Shown here: positions 42,002-50,700 of the stretch, one piece after another
How positions within the stretch are numbered: position 1 is the stretch's first letter
Layout: every line of letters starts with the position of its first letter
Origin: Kiritimatiellia bacterium
GTDB lineage: Bacteria; Verrucomicrobiota; Kiritimatiellia; UBA8416; JABMPJ01
DNA length: 64,000 bases
NCBI GenBank assembly: GCA_030745755.1
Contig: JASLOA010000028.1
Coordinates: 1-64,000 of the forward strand
Direction: 5' to 3'
The notes under the pieces: model-generated
Database searches by the model: none
What the model was told of the DNA's origin: nothing
What the model saw: only the letters and a program-made list of their open reading frames with translations
Position numbers and translations under genes: made by a program

Positions 42002-43168
42002 ATGGCACGCAACACCAGCTTGATGATCATTGCCGGCGAGGTGTCCGGCGACATGCATGCCGCGCGGCTCGTGCGGGCCATCCATGCCCGGAATCCGGCT
42101 ATCACCTTCTACGGAGTCGGTGGCGAGCAGATGCGGGCGGCCGGGGTCGACACGATTGTCGATATCGGGGATATGGCTGTCGTGGGGTTTGCCGAGGTCG
42201 TCAGCAAGTACCGCCAGTTGCGCCGCATTTTCTATGACATGCTCGCCGTGGCGCGGAGCCGGCAGCCGGATGCGGTCATCCTGGTCGACTATCCCGGCTT
42301 CAATCTCCGTTTCGCGAAGCGCGCGCACCTCATGGGACTCAAGACCCTATACTACGTCTGCCCCCAGGTCTGGGCCTGGCACCAGGCGAGGATTCCCAAG
42401 ATGGCCGCGACGCTGGACCGGCTGATCGTGTTCTTTCCCTTTGAGCCCGATTACTTCAAAGAGACCGGCCTCCAAGTCGACTTCGTCGGCAACCCCCTTG
42501 TCGACGAGATCGCGGAAGCGCGGGAGCAGCCCCATCGACCCGTTCCATGGCAGGGCGAACCGCGCATTGCCCTACTGCCGGGCAGTCGCCGCCACGAGAT
42601 CGAGCGCATTCTCCCTTCAATGCTGGCCGCGGCCGGATTGATCGAAGAGCGCCATCCCACGGCCTCCTTTGTTGTTCCCGTGCACGATGAGTCGGCCGCT
42701 GAATTGGTCAAGGCAGTCCGGGCAGGCTGTGCCGACGGACCCACCCGCTGCGAAACAGTGGTCGGCGCAACCCGGCCCGTCATGGGCGAGGCGCGCGCAG
42801 CCCTTATCGCCTCCGGCACCGCCACACTCGAGGCCTCGCTCATGCGCTGCCCGATGGTGATCACCTACCGGGCCTCGTTCATGACCTACCTGCTCTATCG
42901 TGCCCTGGTAAAGGTGGATTATCTCGGCCTCGTCAACATCGTCGCCGGTCGCGAGGTGGCCCCGGAACGCGTCCAGTACGGCGGTTCACCCGAAGCGCTG
43001 GCCCATGCACTCGAGCCGCTCATCAGCGATGACACGGCCCACACCGCCGCCCTCGCCGAGCTCGACGCGGTAAACGCACGTCTCGGCCCACCAGGCGCCG
43101 CCGACCGCGCCGCCCTGGCCGTGCTCGATGCTCTTGGATCTGGATCTGCACCATCGCAAGAGCAATAG
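42002..43168 (+). CDS. lpxB: Lipid-A-disaccharide synthase LpxB
   Basis: A 388-residue GT19 glycosyltransferase. The N-terminal AGEVSGDMHAARLVRAI is diagnostic, followed by GFAEVV, VDYPGFNLRFAK, PQVWAWHQARI and the C-terminal donor site PGSRRHEIERILP, ASGTATLEA, and NIVAGREVAPERVQ. It joins UDP-diacylglucosamine to lipid X to make the lipid A disaccharide at the inner membrane. The start at 42002 follows GGAG by 6 bases. With lpxI upstream, two consecutive steps of the Raetz pathway are encoded together. Confidence 0.93.
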   Translation: MARNTSLMIIAGEVSGDMHAARLVRAIHARNPAITFYGVGGEQMRAAGVDTIVDIGDMAVVGFAEVVSKYRQLRRIFYDMLAVARSRQPDAVILVDYPGFNLRFAKRAHLMGLKTLYYVCPQVWAWHQARIPKMAATLDRLIVFFPFEPDYFKETGLQVDFVGNPLVDEIAEAREQPHRPVPWQGEPRIALLPGSRRHEIERILPSMLAAAGLIEERHPTASFVVPVHDESAAELVKAVRAGCADGPTRCETVVGATRPVMGEARAALIASGTATLEASLMRCPMVITYRASFMTYLLYRALVKVDYLGLVNIVAGREVAPERVQYGGSPEALAHALEPLISDDTAHTAALAELDAVNARLGPPGAADRAALAVLDALGSGSAPSQEQ

Positions 43169-43192
43169 AGAAACAACGGCAGGAAACAGACC

Positions 43193-43349
43193 TAGTGTTG
43201 TGATTGATTCACACGCAAACGAACTAGGTTTACGATGTCATCCCGAGCTTGCCGAGGGATCTCCTTGACGCCCAGTGAGTAGGAGATCCCTCGACTTCGC
43301 TCGGGATGACACACGAGTTATGTGCACGCAATTGTAAGACACGACACTA
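43193..43349. mobile_element. MITE-like family A element, TA-bounded
   Basis: A 157-base unit carrying the family A palindrome (43236-43311). The outer ends are TAGTGTTGTG on the left and CACGACACTA on the right, which pair as inverted repeats (9 of 10) and begin and end with TA, as expected for an element using a TA target. The right flank ACACGAGTTATnnnCACGCAATTGT recurs beside the copy at 60318. No transposase is encoded. Confidence 0.5.
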
Positions 43350-43397
43350 CGACATGCCCGGATCCTGAAGGGCTGGTACGCGCCCGACGGGTGGACC

Positions 43398-44183
43398 TCA
43401 TCCCAATTCCACCACATCGCTGATGCGGTCGGGGTAGGTGTGGCGGATCTGGACGTGGGTGTGGCCGGCTTGGTCCAGAGCTTCACGTATGGTTTGCTCG
43501 GCGATGTCCGGCTTGTTGCAGTCGGCGCTGAGGTGGGCGAGAAAGACAACGTTGAGCGCTTCGTCGGCGATCTCCGCGAGCAGTTCGCCTGCCTGCGTGT
43601 TGGAGAGATGGCCCTGACGACCGGCAATGCGCTGCTTGAGCGACCATGGGCGCGGGGCATCACGCAACATGCCCTCGTCGTGATTGGCTTCCAGCACGAT
43701 GGCGCTACACCCCTTCAGGCGTTGGCGGATCAGTTCGGTGGGCGTCCCCATATCGGTCACGATCCCGACACGTACCCCTTGTGCCACCACAGCAAATCCA
43801 ACCGGATCATAGGAGTCATGCGGCACCGAGAACGGTTCGACCTGCATGTCTCCCACCTGGAAAGCCGATCCGTTCGTGAAGACATGCCAATCCAATCCCA
43901 TATGTTTCGGACTCCGCTCGAGCGCCTCGATGGTTCCGGCATTGGAGTAGAGCGGCACGCCCAACCGGCGCTGCAGAATACCCAGCGAGGCCTTGTGGTC
44001 GTCATGCTCATGGCTCACACAGATGGCGTCAACCTGGTCCAGTTCCCACCCGGCATCACGTAGCCGACGGTCCGTTTCCTTCCCGCTCAACCCCGCATCA
44101 ATCAGGATCCGGGTAGACTCCGTCGCCATGACGGTACAGTTCCCCTTACTTCCACTAGCTAAGACACAAACCCGTATTGCCAT
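43398..44183 (-). CDS. WalJ/YycJ-like metallo-beta-lactamase-fold hydrolase
   Basis: A 261-residue MBL-fold protein. The metal motif is SHEHDDHKAS (about 57-66), preceded by ASGSKGNCTVM near the N-terminus, and followed by ligands D in GIVTDMG, H in LEANHDEGM, and H in FLAHLSADCN. The N-terminal ASGSKGNC signature is typical of the YycJ/WalJ group, proposed to act on DNA or RNA ends, although the substrate is not settled. No walK/walR genes are close. The ATG at 44183 has an AGG about 7 bases upstream. It is transcribed away from rpoN, from which a 535-base region separates it. Confidence 0.85.
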   Translation of the reverse strand: MAIRVCVLASGSKGNCTVMATESTRILIDAGLSGKETDRRLRDAGWELDQVDAICVSHEHDDHKASLGILQRRLGVPLYSNAGTIEALERSPKHMGLDWHVFTNGSAFQVGDMQVEPFSVPHDSYDPVGFAVVAQGVRVGIVTDMGTPTELIRQRLKGCSAIVLEANHDEGMLRDAPRPWSLKQRIAGRQGHLSNTQAGELLAEIADEALNVVFLAHLSADCNKPDIAEQTIREALDQAGHTHVQIRHTYPDRISDVVELG

Positions 44184-44718
44184 GATACCTGCTTCCTGAC
44201 CGGATCAACAATCCACTTGAGAGATTGTAGCGCCGAGACAAAGCGCCGAGAATTCAGTTGCGCTCCGCACGACTCCCATTTCTACACTTCCGTCAACCAC
44301 GAGCGGCCACCGCCCCGACAGCGAAGCGCCCCGAGGCAAAATCTACCACTCCATCCATCCGCCAGCTTGTCCGGCGAAGCCCGTAGGGCGAAGACGGAAA
44401 GGCGGCCCACGCCCCCTAATTCACCCTCGTCAAAATACTTCCGCCACAGACACGATGTCCGCCCGAGTCCATAACTGGCCCGAGCGGAGGAGCAGGGGTG
44501 CCCTCTGAGGCCTAGCAGGCCGAGCGTTGCGAGGCAGTGCTCCAGCCCAGAGGGCATCCCTGCTCCGGAGCGGTTTGCCGCCTCATTTCCCGCCGGATTC
44601 ATTGCATAGACGCCACCCACAGGCCAAACAACAGAAACCCCCAAAACCTACACCGCAATTTCCTTGTGGAGTCAACCCAGCCCTATGTAGTCTCGTATTA
44701 TCTCTAAGGGAGAGAAGG
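44184..44718. other. Long divergent intergenic region before rpoN
   Basis: This 535-base stretch has no gene I can support. It contains a TTGTCCGGCGAAGCCCGTAG repeat fragment (about 44374-44400), a large stem-loop (44489-44566), and the rpoN leader. A possible -10 box TATTAT lies near 44696, but its -35 box is not convincing. Confidence 0.5.
44489..44566. repeat. Large stem-loop, 19-bp arms
   Basis: The arms GGAGCAGGGGTGCCCTCTG (44489-44507) and CAGAGGGCATCCCTGCTCC (44548-44566) pair with one G-T mismatch around about 40 bases. The stem resembles those at 36132-36187 and 54642-54710, which suggests a repeat class rather than a unique regulator. Confidence 0.7.
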
Positions 44719-46149
44719 ATGCCAAGCCAAACGCTAGCTTTATCGCAGCAGCAGCGCCTACAGATGGTGCTGGCACCCCAGCTGCGCCAATCCCTGGAGA
44801 TGCTCCAGCTCCCTATTATGGACCTGCGCACCATGATCCAACAGGAGATTGAGCAAAACCCCACGATCGAAGAAAAACTGACCGAGAACGAGAAGATCGA
44901 GATCGAACCCGGCGACGGCGAGACCGAGACGGCCGAGGAGATGGATTTCGACAAGGAATTCGAGGCGCTCTCCCACCTGGACGAAGAGTGGCGCGAGTAC
45001 TTCTTCCAGAACCAGGAAAGCCAACCCTACACCTCCGACGCGGACGAGCGCCACCAGTTCCTGCTCGATTCGCTCCCGCAGCAGCAAAGCCTCCAGGAAC
45101 ACCTCCTCGAACAGCTCCAGCTCACCGCGCTGGAAGACGAAGACCGGCGCCTGGGCGAAATGATCATCGGCAGCATCGACAATGACGGCTACCTCACGGG
45201 CGATCTCGAAGATCTCGCCGCCACCTCCAACGTCGATCTTCACCGCCTTGAGGACATGCTCGACCTGATTCAGGACTTCCACCCCACCGGCGTCGGCGCG
45301 CGCGATCTACGCGAATGCCTGATGCTGCAACTGGGGCGCCTGGGCGAACACGACTCACTCGTTGAAACCCTGGTTGATAAGCACCTCGACAAACTCGGCG
45401 CCCGGCGCCTGACAGATGTGGCCAAACAGCTCAAGATCTCTCAGGATGAACTCCAGGAGGCCACGGCCTTCATTGCCAGGCTCGATCCCAAGCCGGGTCG
45501 CATCTACTCCGATGAAGTGGCCACCTATGTCGTCGCTGAGATCGTGGTCAAGAAGGTGGAAGGCAAGTACGTGGTGATCATGGATGACGGTCAGCTTCCG
45601 CATATACGAATCAGCCGCCATTATCGCCGCCTGCTCCAAGCCGCCAACACCAGCAGCGAAGTGAAAGAGTACGTGCGCGACAGGATCCGGGCCGGCGCCT
45701 TTCTCATCAAAAACATCCACCAGCGCCAGAAGACGATTTTTCGCATCGCCACCGAGATTGTAGACCGGCAGGTTGAGTTTCTTGACCAGGGCGTCTCACA
45801 TCTCAAACCACTGACCATGGCCGAGATTGCCAATGCCGTAGAGGTCCACGAGACCACCGTGAGCCGGGCCGTAAACGGGAAGTACATGCGCACGCCACGA
45901 GGCATCTTCGAGATGAAGTACTTCTTTACGCCGGGCATCAAGACGGCCGACGGAAGTTCGGTGTCGAACAAGACCGTAAAGGACATGATTGCTACGATGG
46001 TGGTGGAAGAAGACCCCGCCAAGCCGCTTTCCGACCAGGCCATTCTGAAGAGACTCAACGAGCAAGGCATCAAGATCGCCCGCCGTACAATCGCCAAGTA
46101 TCGCCTCGTTCTCAAGATCCCGCCCTCGCATATGCGAAAGCAGTACTGA
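44719..46149 (+). CDS. rpoN: RNA polymerase sigma-54 factor
   Basis: A 476-residue RpoN of usual length. Region I is glutamine/leucine-rich (LSQQQRLQMVLAPQLRQ, residues 8-24), an acidic region II follows (about 60-95), then the core-binding domain, an HTH region (MAEIANAVEVHETTVSRAVN) and the RpoN box ARRTIAKYR near residue 455, which recognises the -24 element. It serves promoters that need AAA+ activators. The start at 44719 has GGGAG 6 bases before; the frame is open upstream to 44527, but that part is a hairpin region without a site. No hpf or ptsN genes follow, unlike in Proteobacteria; mfd is next after a repeat. Confidence 0.95.
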   Translation: MPSQTLALSQQQRLQMVLAPQLRQSLEMLQLPIMDLRTMIQQEIEQNPTIEEKLTENEKIEIEPGDGETETAEEMDFDKEFEALSHLDEEWREYFFQNQESQPYTSDADERHQFLLDSLPQQQSLQEHLLEQLQLTALEDEDRRLGEMIIGSIDNDGYLTGDLEDLAATSNVDLHRLEDMLDLIQDFHPTGVGARDLRECLMLQLGRLGEHDSLVETLVDKHLDKLGARRLTDVAKQLKISQDELQEATAFIARLDPKPGRIYSDEVATYVVAEIVVKKVEGKYVVIMDDGQLPHIRISRHYRRLLQAANTSSEVKEYVRDRIRAGAFLIKNIHQRQKTIFRIATEIVDRQVEFLDQGVSHLKPLTMAEIANAVEVHETTVSRAVNGKYMRTPRGIFEMKYFFTPGIKTADGSSVSNKTVKDMIATMVVEEDPAKPLSDQAILKRLNEQGIKIARRTIAKYRLVLKIPPSHMRKQY

Positions 46150-46186
46150 CCCGGAGGACAGAGGCCAGCGGCCGGAAGATGCAACC

Positions 46187-46291
46187 ACGAAGGCACGAAG
46201 ACACAGAGTTGTTACGGGGTGTCCCCGGGCTCTGTCTCCGCCGGCGGGCAACTTTCCATCCCCTTGGTGCCTTAGTGTCTTCGTGGTTGCA
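46187..46291. repeat. Inverted repeat ACCACGAAGGCACGAAGACAC
   Basis: The left arm GCAACCACGAAGGCACGAAG (about 46190-46209) pairs with CTTAGTGTCTTCGTGGTTGC near 46271-46290. The 105-base element fills the gap between rpoN and mfd. The same arm words are common in intergenic repeats of uncultured bacterial genomes (general knowledge). Confidence 0.75.
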
Positions 46292-46320
46292 TTTGTATCT
46301 CGATATGGGGAGATGACAAC

Positions 46321-49300
46321 GTGGCCGTGCGACAAGTGACACTCAGTACGGTTGTCGATCGGATCACGACCCTTCTCAATGACTTCCCCGACGACCTGAT
46401 CTCACTGGCAACACCGCCCCTGCCCGCCGTTGCCGAAGCGGCACTGCTATGGGCCTTGCGTGCTCGTTTTGACCGTCCCCTGGTCTGGATCTGCGATGGG
46501 CAGGAATCGCTCGAGACCATGCACCAGGATCTGTTGGGCCTGAAACCCAAAGATGGCGCGCCGGTTCTCTACCTTCCCCCATGGAGCACCATCCCCAGCC
46601 AGGACGATCCCCCGGACAGAGAGATTGCCGGACACCGCCTCACGGTCCTCGCCACACTGGACGCCAACCGGGGCGCACCCGGTAACGCCCCGCTAATCGT
46701 CACCTGCATCCAGGCACTCATGCCCAAGACCCTGTCACCCGACCATCTGGGCACTCAAACCCACGTCCTCGCCTGCGGAGACGAGATCGAACCCGATGCG
46801 CTTACGGAATCACTGGTCGCTGGTGGCTACAAACGCGGACACGTGGTTGACGAAAAGGGGCAGGTCGCGGTGCGAGGCGGTTTGCTCGACGTGTGGCCGC
46901 TGAGTCACACATGGCCGGTTCGTATCGAGTTCTTTGGCGACACGGTTGAATCCATCCGCTGCTTCGATCCCGCTACGCAGCGATCCATTGAGAAACAGCC
47001 TGATGTCAGCATTCCACCCGCCGGGGAGTGGCAGGACGATGACGCACGGTGCACGGTCCTGGAGTACTTGCCGGAGAACAGTCTGCTTGCATGGTCCAAT
47101 CCCGATGCCGTGCAGCATCACGGCGAGCTATTCGAAACAGCCGTGCGCGAGCGGCGCCGGGGCCGTGATATCGAGTCCCTCGAGCGCCTCATGAAGACGT
47201 TGCATGCCCTGCCCAACGCGGTCCAGGTGAATGTGGGTGGGTTCGGCTCAGATTCAGCCACGCAGATTCTGGAGGACGTCAGTCCGCTGCCCGACCTGCT
47301 CCCCGAAGCCAAGGGCGTGCTCCAACCCGATCTTCTGGACCAGGCCCGCCGCCGCATGCTGACGGCGCTCCAGGGCGAGGCGGACCAGGGCGACGCTGTC
47401 TTCATCGCGCTGGATACTGCCGCTGCGGTTGAGCACCTGCAGACCACGATCACCGAAACCATCGGCACGCGCCGTCGGCGACGCGCCCTTCACGTGGTGA
47501 CGGCCGTACTGTCGGAAGGGTTCCGAAGCGACGCGCTGCAGTTGACGGTTGTCGCGCAGCCGGATCTCTACGGCTATCACAAGCAGCAGGGCCGCCGCTA
47601 CGATCCACTCACCGCCACAGGGAAGCAGCGTCCCCGGTCCACCGCACGCATTGCCGAAATGGCCGACCTGGAGCCGGGCGATCTTGTTGTGCATGTCGAA
47701 CACGGCATCGGTCGCTACGAAGGGCTCAGCCAGATCACCTTTAATGGGCAGGAACAGGAAGTCCTCACGGTTGAGTATGCCGACAACGCCCGTCTCCATG
47801 TCCCCATATCACAGGCTCACCTGCTCAGTCGCTATGTCGGCGTCTCACGCGCCAGCGCCCCGCTCCACAAGCTGGGCGGCCGCCGCTGGAACCGCGAGCG
47901 GGAATCCGCGGAAGCGGCCATCGCCGACATGGCGGCCTCCATGCTCGAGACCCAGGCGCGCCGCAATCTGAAGCGCGGCCACGCCTTTGGTGAAGATGTC
48001 GCATGGCAGCACGAATTCGAGGCCGCCTTCCCTTACCGCGAAACGCAGGACCAGCACGATGTCATCGCGGCCGTTAAGACGGATATGGCCTCTTCCCGCC
48101 CCATGGACCGGTTGCTCTGCGGCGATGCCGGATATGGCAAGACCGAGGTAGCCATGCGCGCCGCCTTCAAGGCGGTGATGGGGCAGCGCCAGGTGGCCGT
48201 GTTGGTTCCCACAACCGTGCTTGCGCAACAGCACTTTGAGACCTTCGCGGCCCGCATGGCCGACTATCCCATCCAGATCGAGATGCTCAGCCGATTCCGC
48301 AGCCAGGGCCAGCGCGCGGCCACGCTCAAGAGTATGGCCGAGGGCAAAGTGGATATCGTCATTGGCACGCATGCCCTGCTCCAGGAGGGGGTTGTGTTTG
48401 AAGACCTCGGGTTGGTCATCATTGACGAGGAGCAGCGTTTCGGCGTGGCACACAAAGAGGCCTTCAAGCAGATCCGCACGCTCGTGGATGTACTGACGCT
48501 GACTGCAACGCCTATCCCGCGCACGCTCTACATGAGCATGACCGGGGCGCGCGACCTGAGCCTGCTGCAGACGCCACCGCTGGAACGCCTTGCCATCGAG
48601 ACCACGGCCACGCGTTACAGCGAGGCCACCGTGCGCCAGGCCATCCTGCGCGAGATCAACCGCGAAGGCCAAGCCTTCTACCTGCACAACCGCGTCATGA
48701 CCATTGAGTCGATCTGCAACCGTCTGCGCGAGCTCGTACCCGAAGCCCGTTTCGAGATCGCACACGGACAGATGCCCGCCGGTGAGCTGGCCCGCGTGAT
48801 GTCACGCTTCGTCAACGGCGAGTTCGATATACTGGTCTGCACGACCATTATCGAAAGCGGCATGGATATCCCCCGGGCCAATACGATCCTGATCGACCGG
48901 GCGGACCGTTTCGGCATTGCGGATCTCTACCAGCTGCGGGGCCGTGTGGGACGATCCAGTCGCAAGGCCTACGCCATTCTACTGCTGCCACCCCAGGGCC
49001 ATGTCGACTCCGACGCGCGCAAACGCATCGGCGCCCTGCGCAAGTACTCCTCGCTCAGCGCCGGATTCAACCTGGCCTTGCGCGACCTCGAGATTCGTGG
49101 CGCGGGCAACCTGCTGGGCACTGCCCAAAGCGGGCATATCACGGCCATTGGGTTTGGACTCTACTGCCAGCTTCTCAAGCGCACCGTGGCCCGGCTTAAA
49201 GGCGAGCCGGTTCCGCGATTGGTCGATGTGGATGTCACGTTTGACTTCCTCGACCTCTCGCCCGTTGGCGATCCCACGCCCTCAACCGCCGGCATTCCCT

Positions 49301-49644
49301 ATAACTACATCAGTGACGAGGGGCTGCGCGTGGGCGTCTACCGTCAGCTTGCGGAAGCGTCCGACAACCAGGATCTGGCCCGGCTGGAGGAGGAGCTGGT
49401 TGACCGGTTCGGGACTCTCCCCATCGCCACGCGCCGCCTCCTGGCGATCAGTCGCATCCGTATCTGCGCGGCAGACCATGACATCCGCCGCGTTGAGACC
49501 CGCGATGACAAGCTCATGCTAACCGGTCCCAGAGACTACCTCATGCAGGGAACGCGCTTTCCCCGGCTGACAGCCAGCGCTGTGGAAGGGAGACTTGACG
49601 AGATCATGGAACTGATTGAGACTTCGGAGACATGGGCCCGATAG
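46321..49644 (+). CDS. mfd: Transcription-repair coupling factor Mfd
   Basis: A 1107-residue Mfd. The UvrB-like N-terminal region (about 1-330) contains [21 protein letters not shown]; the polymerase-interacting domain opens with [20 protein letters not shown] (about 458); the SF2 translocase has Walker [16 protein letters not shown] (about 593), [12 protein letters not shown] (about 701), and motifs III-VI ([27 protein letters not shown]); and the C-terminal TRCF domain starts near [20 protein letters not shown]. It removes RNA polymerase stalled at lesions and recruits UvrA. The start codon is GTG at 46321, with GGGAG 8 bases before it. Length is normal. Confidence 0.95.
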   Translation: MAVRQVTLSTVVDRITTLLNDFPDDLISLATPPLPAVAEAALLWALRARFDRPLVWICDGQESLETMHQDLLGLKPKDGAPVLYLPPWSTIPSQDDPPDREIAGHRLTVLATLDANRGAPGNAPLIVTCIQALMPKTLSPDHLGTQTHVLACGDEIEPDALTESLVAGGYKRGHVVDEKGQVAVRGGLLDVWPLSHTWPVRIEFFGDTVESIRCFDPATQRSIEKQPDVSIPPAGEWQDDDARCTVLEYLPENSLLAWSNPDAVQHHGELFETAVRERRRGRDIESLERLMKTLHALPNAVQVNVGGFGSDSATQILEDVSPLPDLLPEAKGVLQPDLLDQARRRMLTALQGEADQGDAVFIALDTAAAVEHLQTTITETIGTRRRRRALHVVTAVLSEGFRSDALQLTVVAQPDLYGYHKQQGRRYDPLTATGKQRPRSTARIAEMADLEPGDLVVHVEHGIGRYEGLSQITFNGQEQEVLTVEYADNARLHVPISQAHLLSRYVGVSRASAPLHKLGGRRWNRERESAEAAIADMAASMLETQARRNLKRGHAFGEDVAWQHEFEAAFPYRETQDQHDVIAAVKTDMASSRPMDRLLCGDAGYGKTEVAMRAAFKAVMGQRQVAVLVPTTVLAQQHFETFAARMADYPIQIEMLSRFRSQGQRAATLKSMAEGKVDIVIGTHALLQEGVVFEDLGLVIIDEEQRFGVAHKEAFKQIRTLVDVLTLTATPIPRTLYMSMTGARDLSLLQTPPLERLAIETTATRYSEATVRQAILREINREGQAFYLHNRVMTIESICNRLRELVPEARFEIAHGQMPAGELARVMSRFVNGEFDILVCTTIIESGMDIPRANTILIDRADRFGIADLYQLRGRVGRSSRKAYAILLLPPQGHVDSDARKRIGALRKYSSLSAGFNLALRDLEIRGAGNLLGTAQSGHITAIGFGLYCQLLKRTVARLKGEPVPRLVDVDVTFDFLDLSPVGDPTPSTAGIPYNYISDEGLRVGVYRQLAEASDNQDLARLEEELVDRFGTLPIATRRLLAISRIRICAADHDIRRVETRDDKLMLTGPRDYLMQGTRFPRLTASAVEGRLDEIMELIETSETWAR

Positions 49645-49679
49645 CCTGGCATCCCATGATTGAGTTCGAATAACTGGTG

Positions 49680-49755
49680 TGTCATCCCGAGCTTGTCGAG
49701 GGATCTCAGGCTTCTTCGCTGTGGTGGAGATTCCTCGGCAGGCTCGGAATGACAG
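49680..49755. repeat. Family A inverted repeat
   Basis: GTCATCCCGAGCTTGTCGAG is followed by a complementary GGAGATTCCTCGGCAGGCTC arm. It sits between mfd and the carbonic-anhydrase-like gene and could be read in frame as an N-terminal extension of the latter, which I reject. Confidence 0.8.
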
Positions 49756-49795
49756 GTACTTGCGTACGTTGGAAAGACAATCAGGAGGCAGAGCC

Positions 49796-50185
49796 ATGAG
49801 TTCCTTTTGTACTGTGATCAACTGCATGGACGGGCGGATGCAACTGCCGGTGAACAGGTTCCTGCAGAAGCGGTTTAACGCTGAGCATGTTGACACCATC
49901 ACCGCGCCCGGCCCCAACCTGATCCTGGCCCAGGGCGAAGATCTGACGGCGATTGATGCGATCATGCGCTGCATCGAGATTTCGGTCGGCAAGCATGGCT
50001 CCACCTCTATTGCCATCGTGGGCCACGAAGACTGCGCCGGTAACCCCACCGAGAAGGGCGAGCAATTCATTCATCTGCGGCTGGCCTATGACCGCATTCA
50101 CGACGCCTTTCCCGACTGCGAAGTGACCACGCTGTGGGTTACCGTTAAGGGCCGCATCGAGGAGGTACCCTTCGGGCACACTTGA
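49796..50185 (+). CDS. Mini beta-carbonic-anhydrase-like protein
   Basis: A 129-residue protein. It keeps the zinc-site pattern of beta-carbonic anhydrases: C-x-D-x-R as CMDGR near residue 9-13 and H-x-x-C as HEDC near residue 75-78. It is much shorter than the usual 200 residues, lacking most of the helical N-terminal arm and C-terminus. Whether it hydrates CO2 or binds another ligand is not known. The start at 49796 is supported by AGGAGG 7 bases upstream. It probably begins a run with the FHA protein, the hybrid kinase and lysA, with gaps of 37-62 bases. Confidence 0.7.
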   Translation: MSSFCTVINCMDGRMQLPVNRFLQKRFNAEHVDTITAPGPNLILAQGEDLTAIDAIMRCIEISVGKHGSTSIAIVGHEDCAGNPTEKGEQFIHLRLAYDRIHDAFPDCEVTTLWVTVKGRIEEVPFGHT

Positions 50186-50234
50186 CACGCTACCCCCATT
50201 GCGGGACACTGATCCGTACGGAGAAGACCGACTT

Positions 50235-50663
50235 ATGAGTACGACAGCGCCCATTTTGCGCGCCCTGACCGAAGAGGCCCGCAAAGCCATACAGCGTGAC
50301 GAGCGCATGATAGAACATGTTCCTTACCGCGTGGGACGGGAACGGCGCGTGGCCCTGATCGGCGGTGAGTACCGCTCCATCGAACGCCGAGAGACCAGCG
50401 CCCTACCCACGAACGAACTTTACCTGCTCGACATGGGCGACAAGCTAAATGTCTCGCGTGAGCATTTTCAGATTGAACAGGAGCAGGGCGGGAGCTATGT
50501 CCTGACCGACCGGGGTAGCGCCTGCGGAACCATCGTTGACGACCAGCCCGTGGGTGGTCAGGACCATGGCGGTCGCTTCCCCCTCAGGAACGGCAGCACG
50601 ATTCGTGTCGGCACCAGCTCATCCCCATACCTGTTCGAGTTTGTTATCCCGGAATCAGGCTGA
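50235..50663 (+). CDS. FHA domain protein
   Basis: A 142-residue protein consisting of a short helical N-terminus and one FHA domain (about 40-140): YRVGRERRV at the start, VSREHFQIE in the centre, and a TDRGSACGTIVDD loop. FHA domains bind phosphothreonine peptides. A Ser/Thr kinase that could supply the phosphate is encoded at 62058, but not adjacent. The next gene is a hybrid histidine kinase, starting 37 bases later. Start at 50235; the only Shine-Dalgarno-like sequence, GGAG, is 11 bases away. The partner is unknown. Confidence 0.8.
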   Translation: MSTTAPILRALTEEARKAIQRDERMIEHVPYRVGRERRVALIGGEYRSIERRETSALPTNELYLLDMGDKLNVSREHFQIEQEQGGSYVLTDRGSACGTIVDDQPVGGQDHGGRFPLRNGSTIRVGTSSSPYLFEFVIPESG

Positions 50664-50700
50664 GTGTGGCCGGGATGTGGACTAAGCCCTCGGGGGTAGC

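Noticed and set aside
44217-44474. 85-codon plus-strand frame in the gap before rpoN
   Set aside because: Low-complexity translation of repeat sequence without a ribosome site or family resemblance.
44527-44718. 64-codon upstream extension of rpoN
   Set aside because: The extension covers a stem-loop region and lacks region I features. The ATG at 44719 has a good ribosome site and starts with the typical region I.
49679-49795. N-terminal extension of the carbonic-anhydrase-like protein
   Set aside because: The extension is a translation of the family A repeat; AGGAGG before 49796 marks the start.
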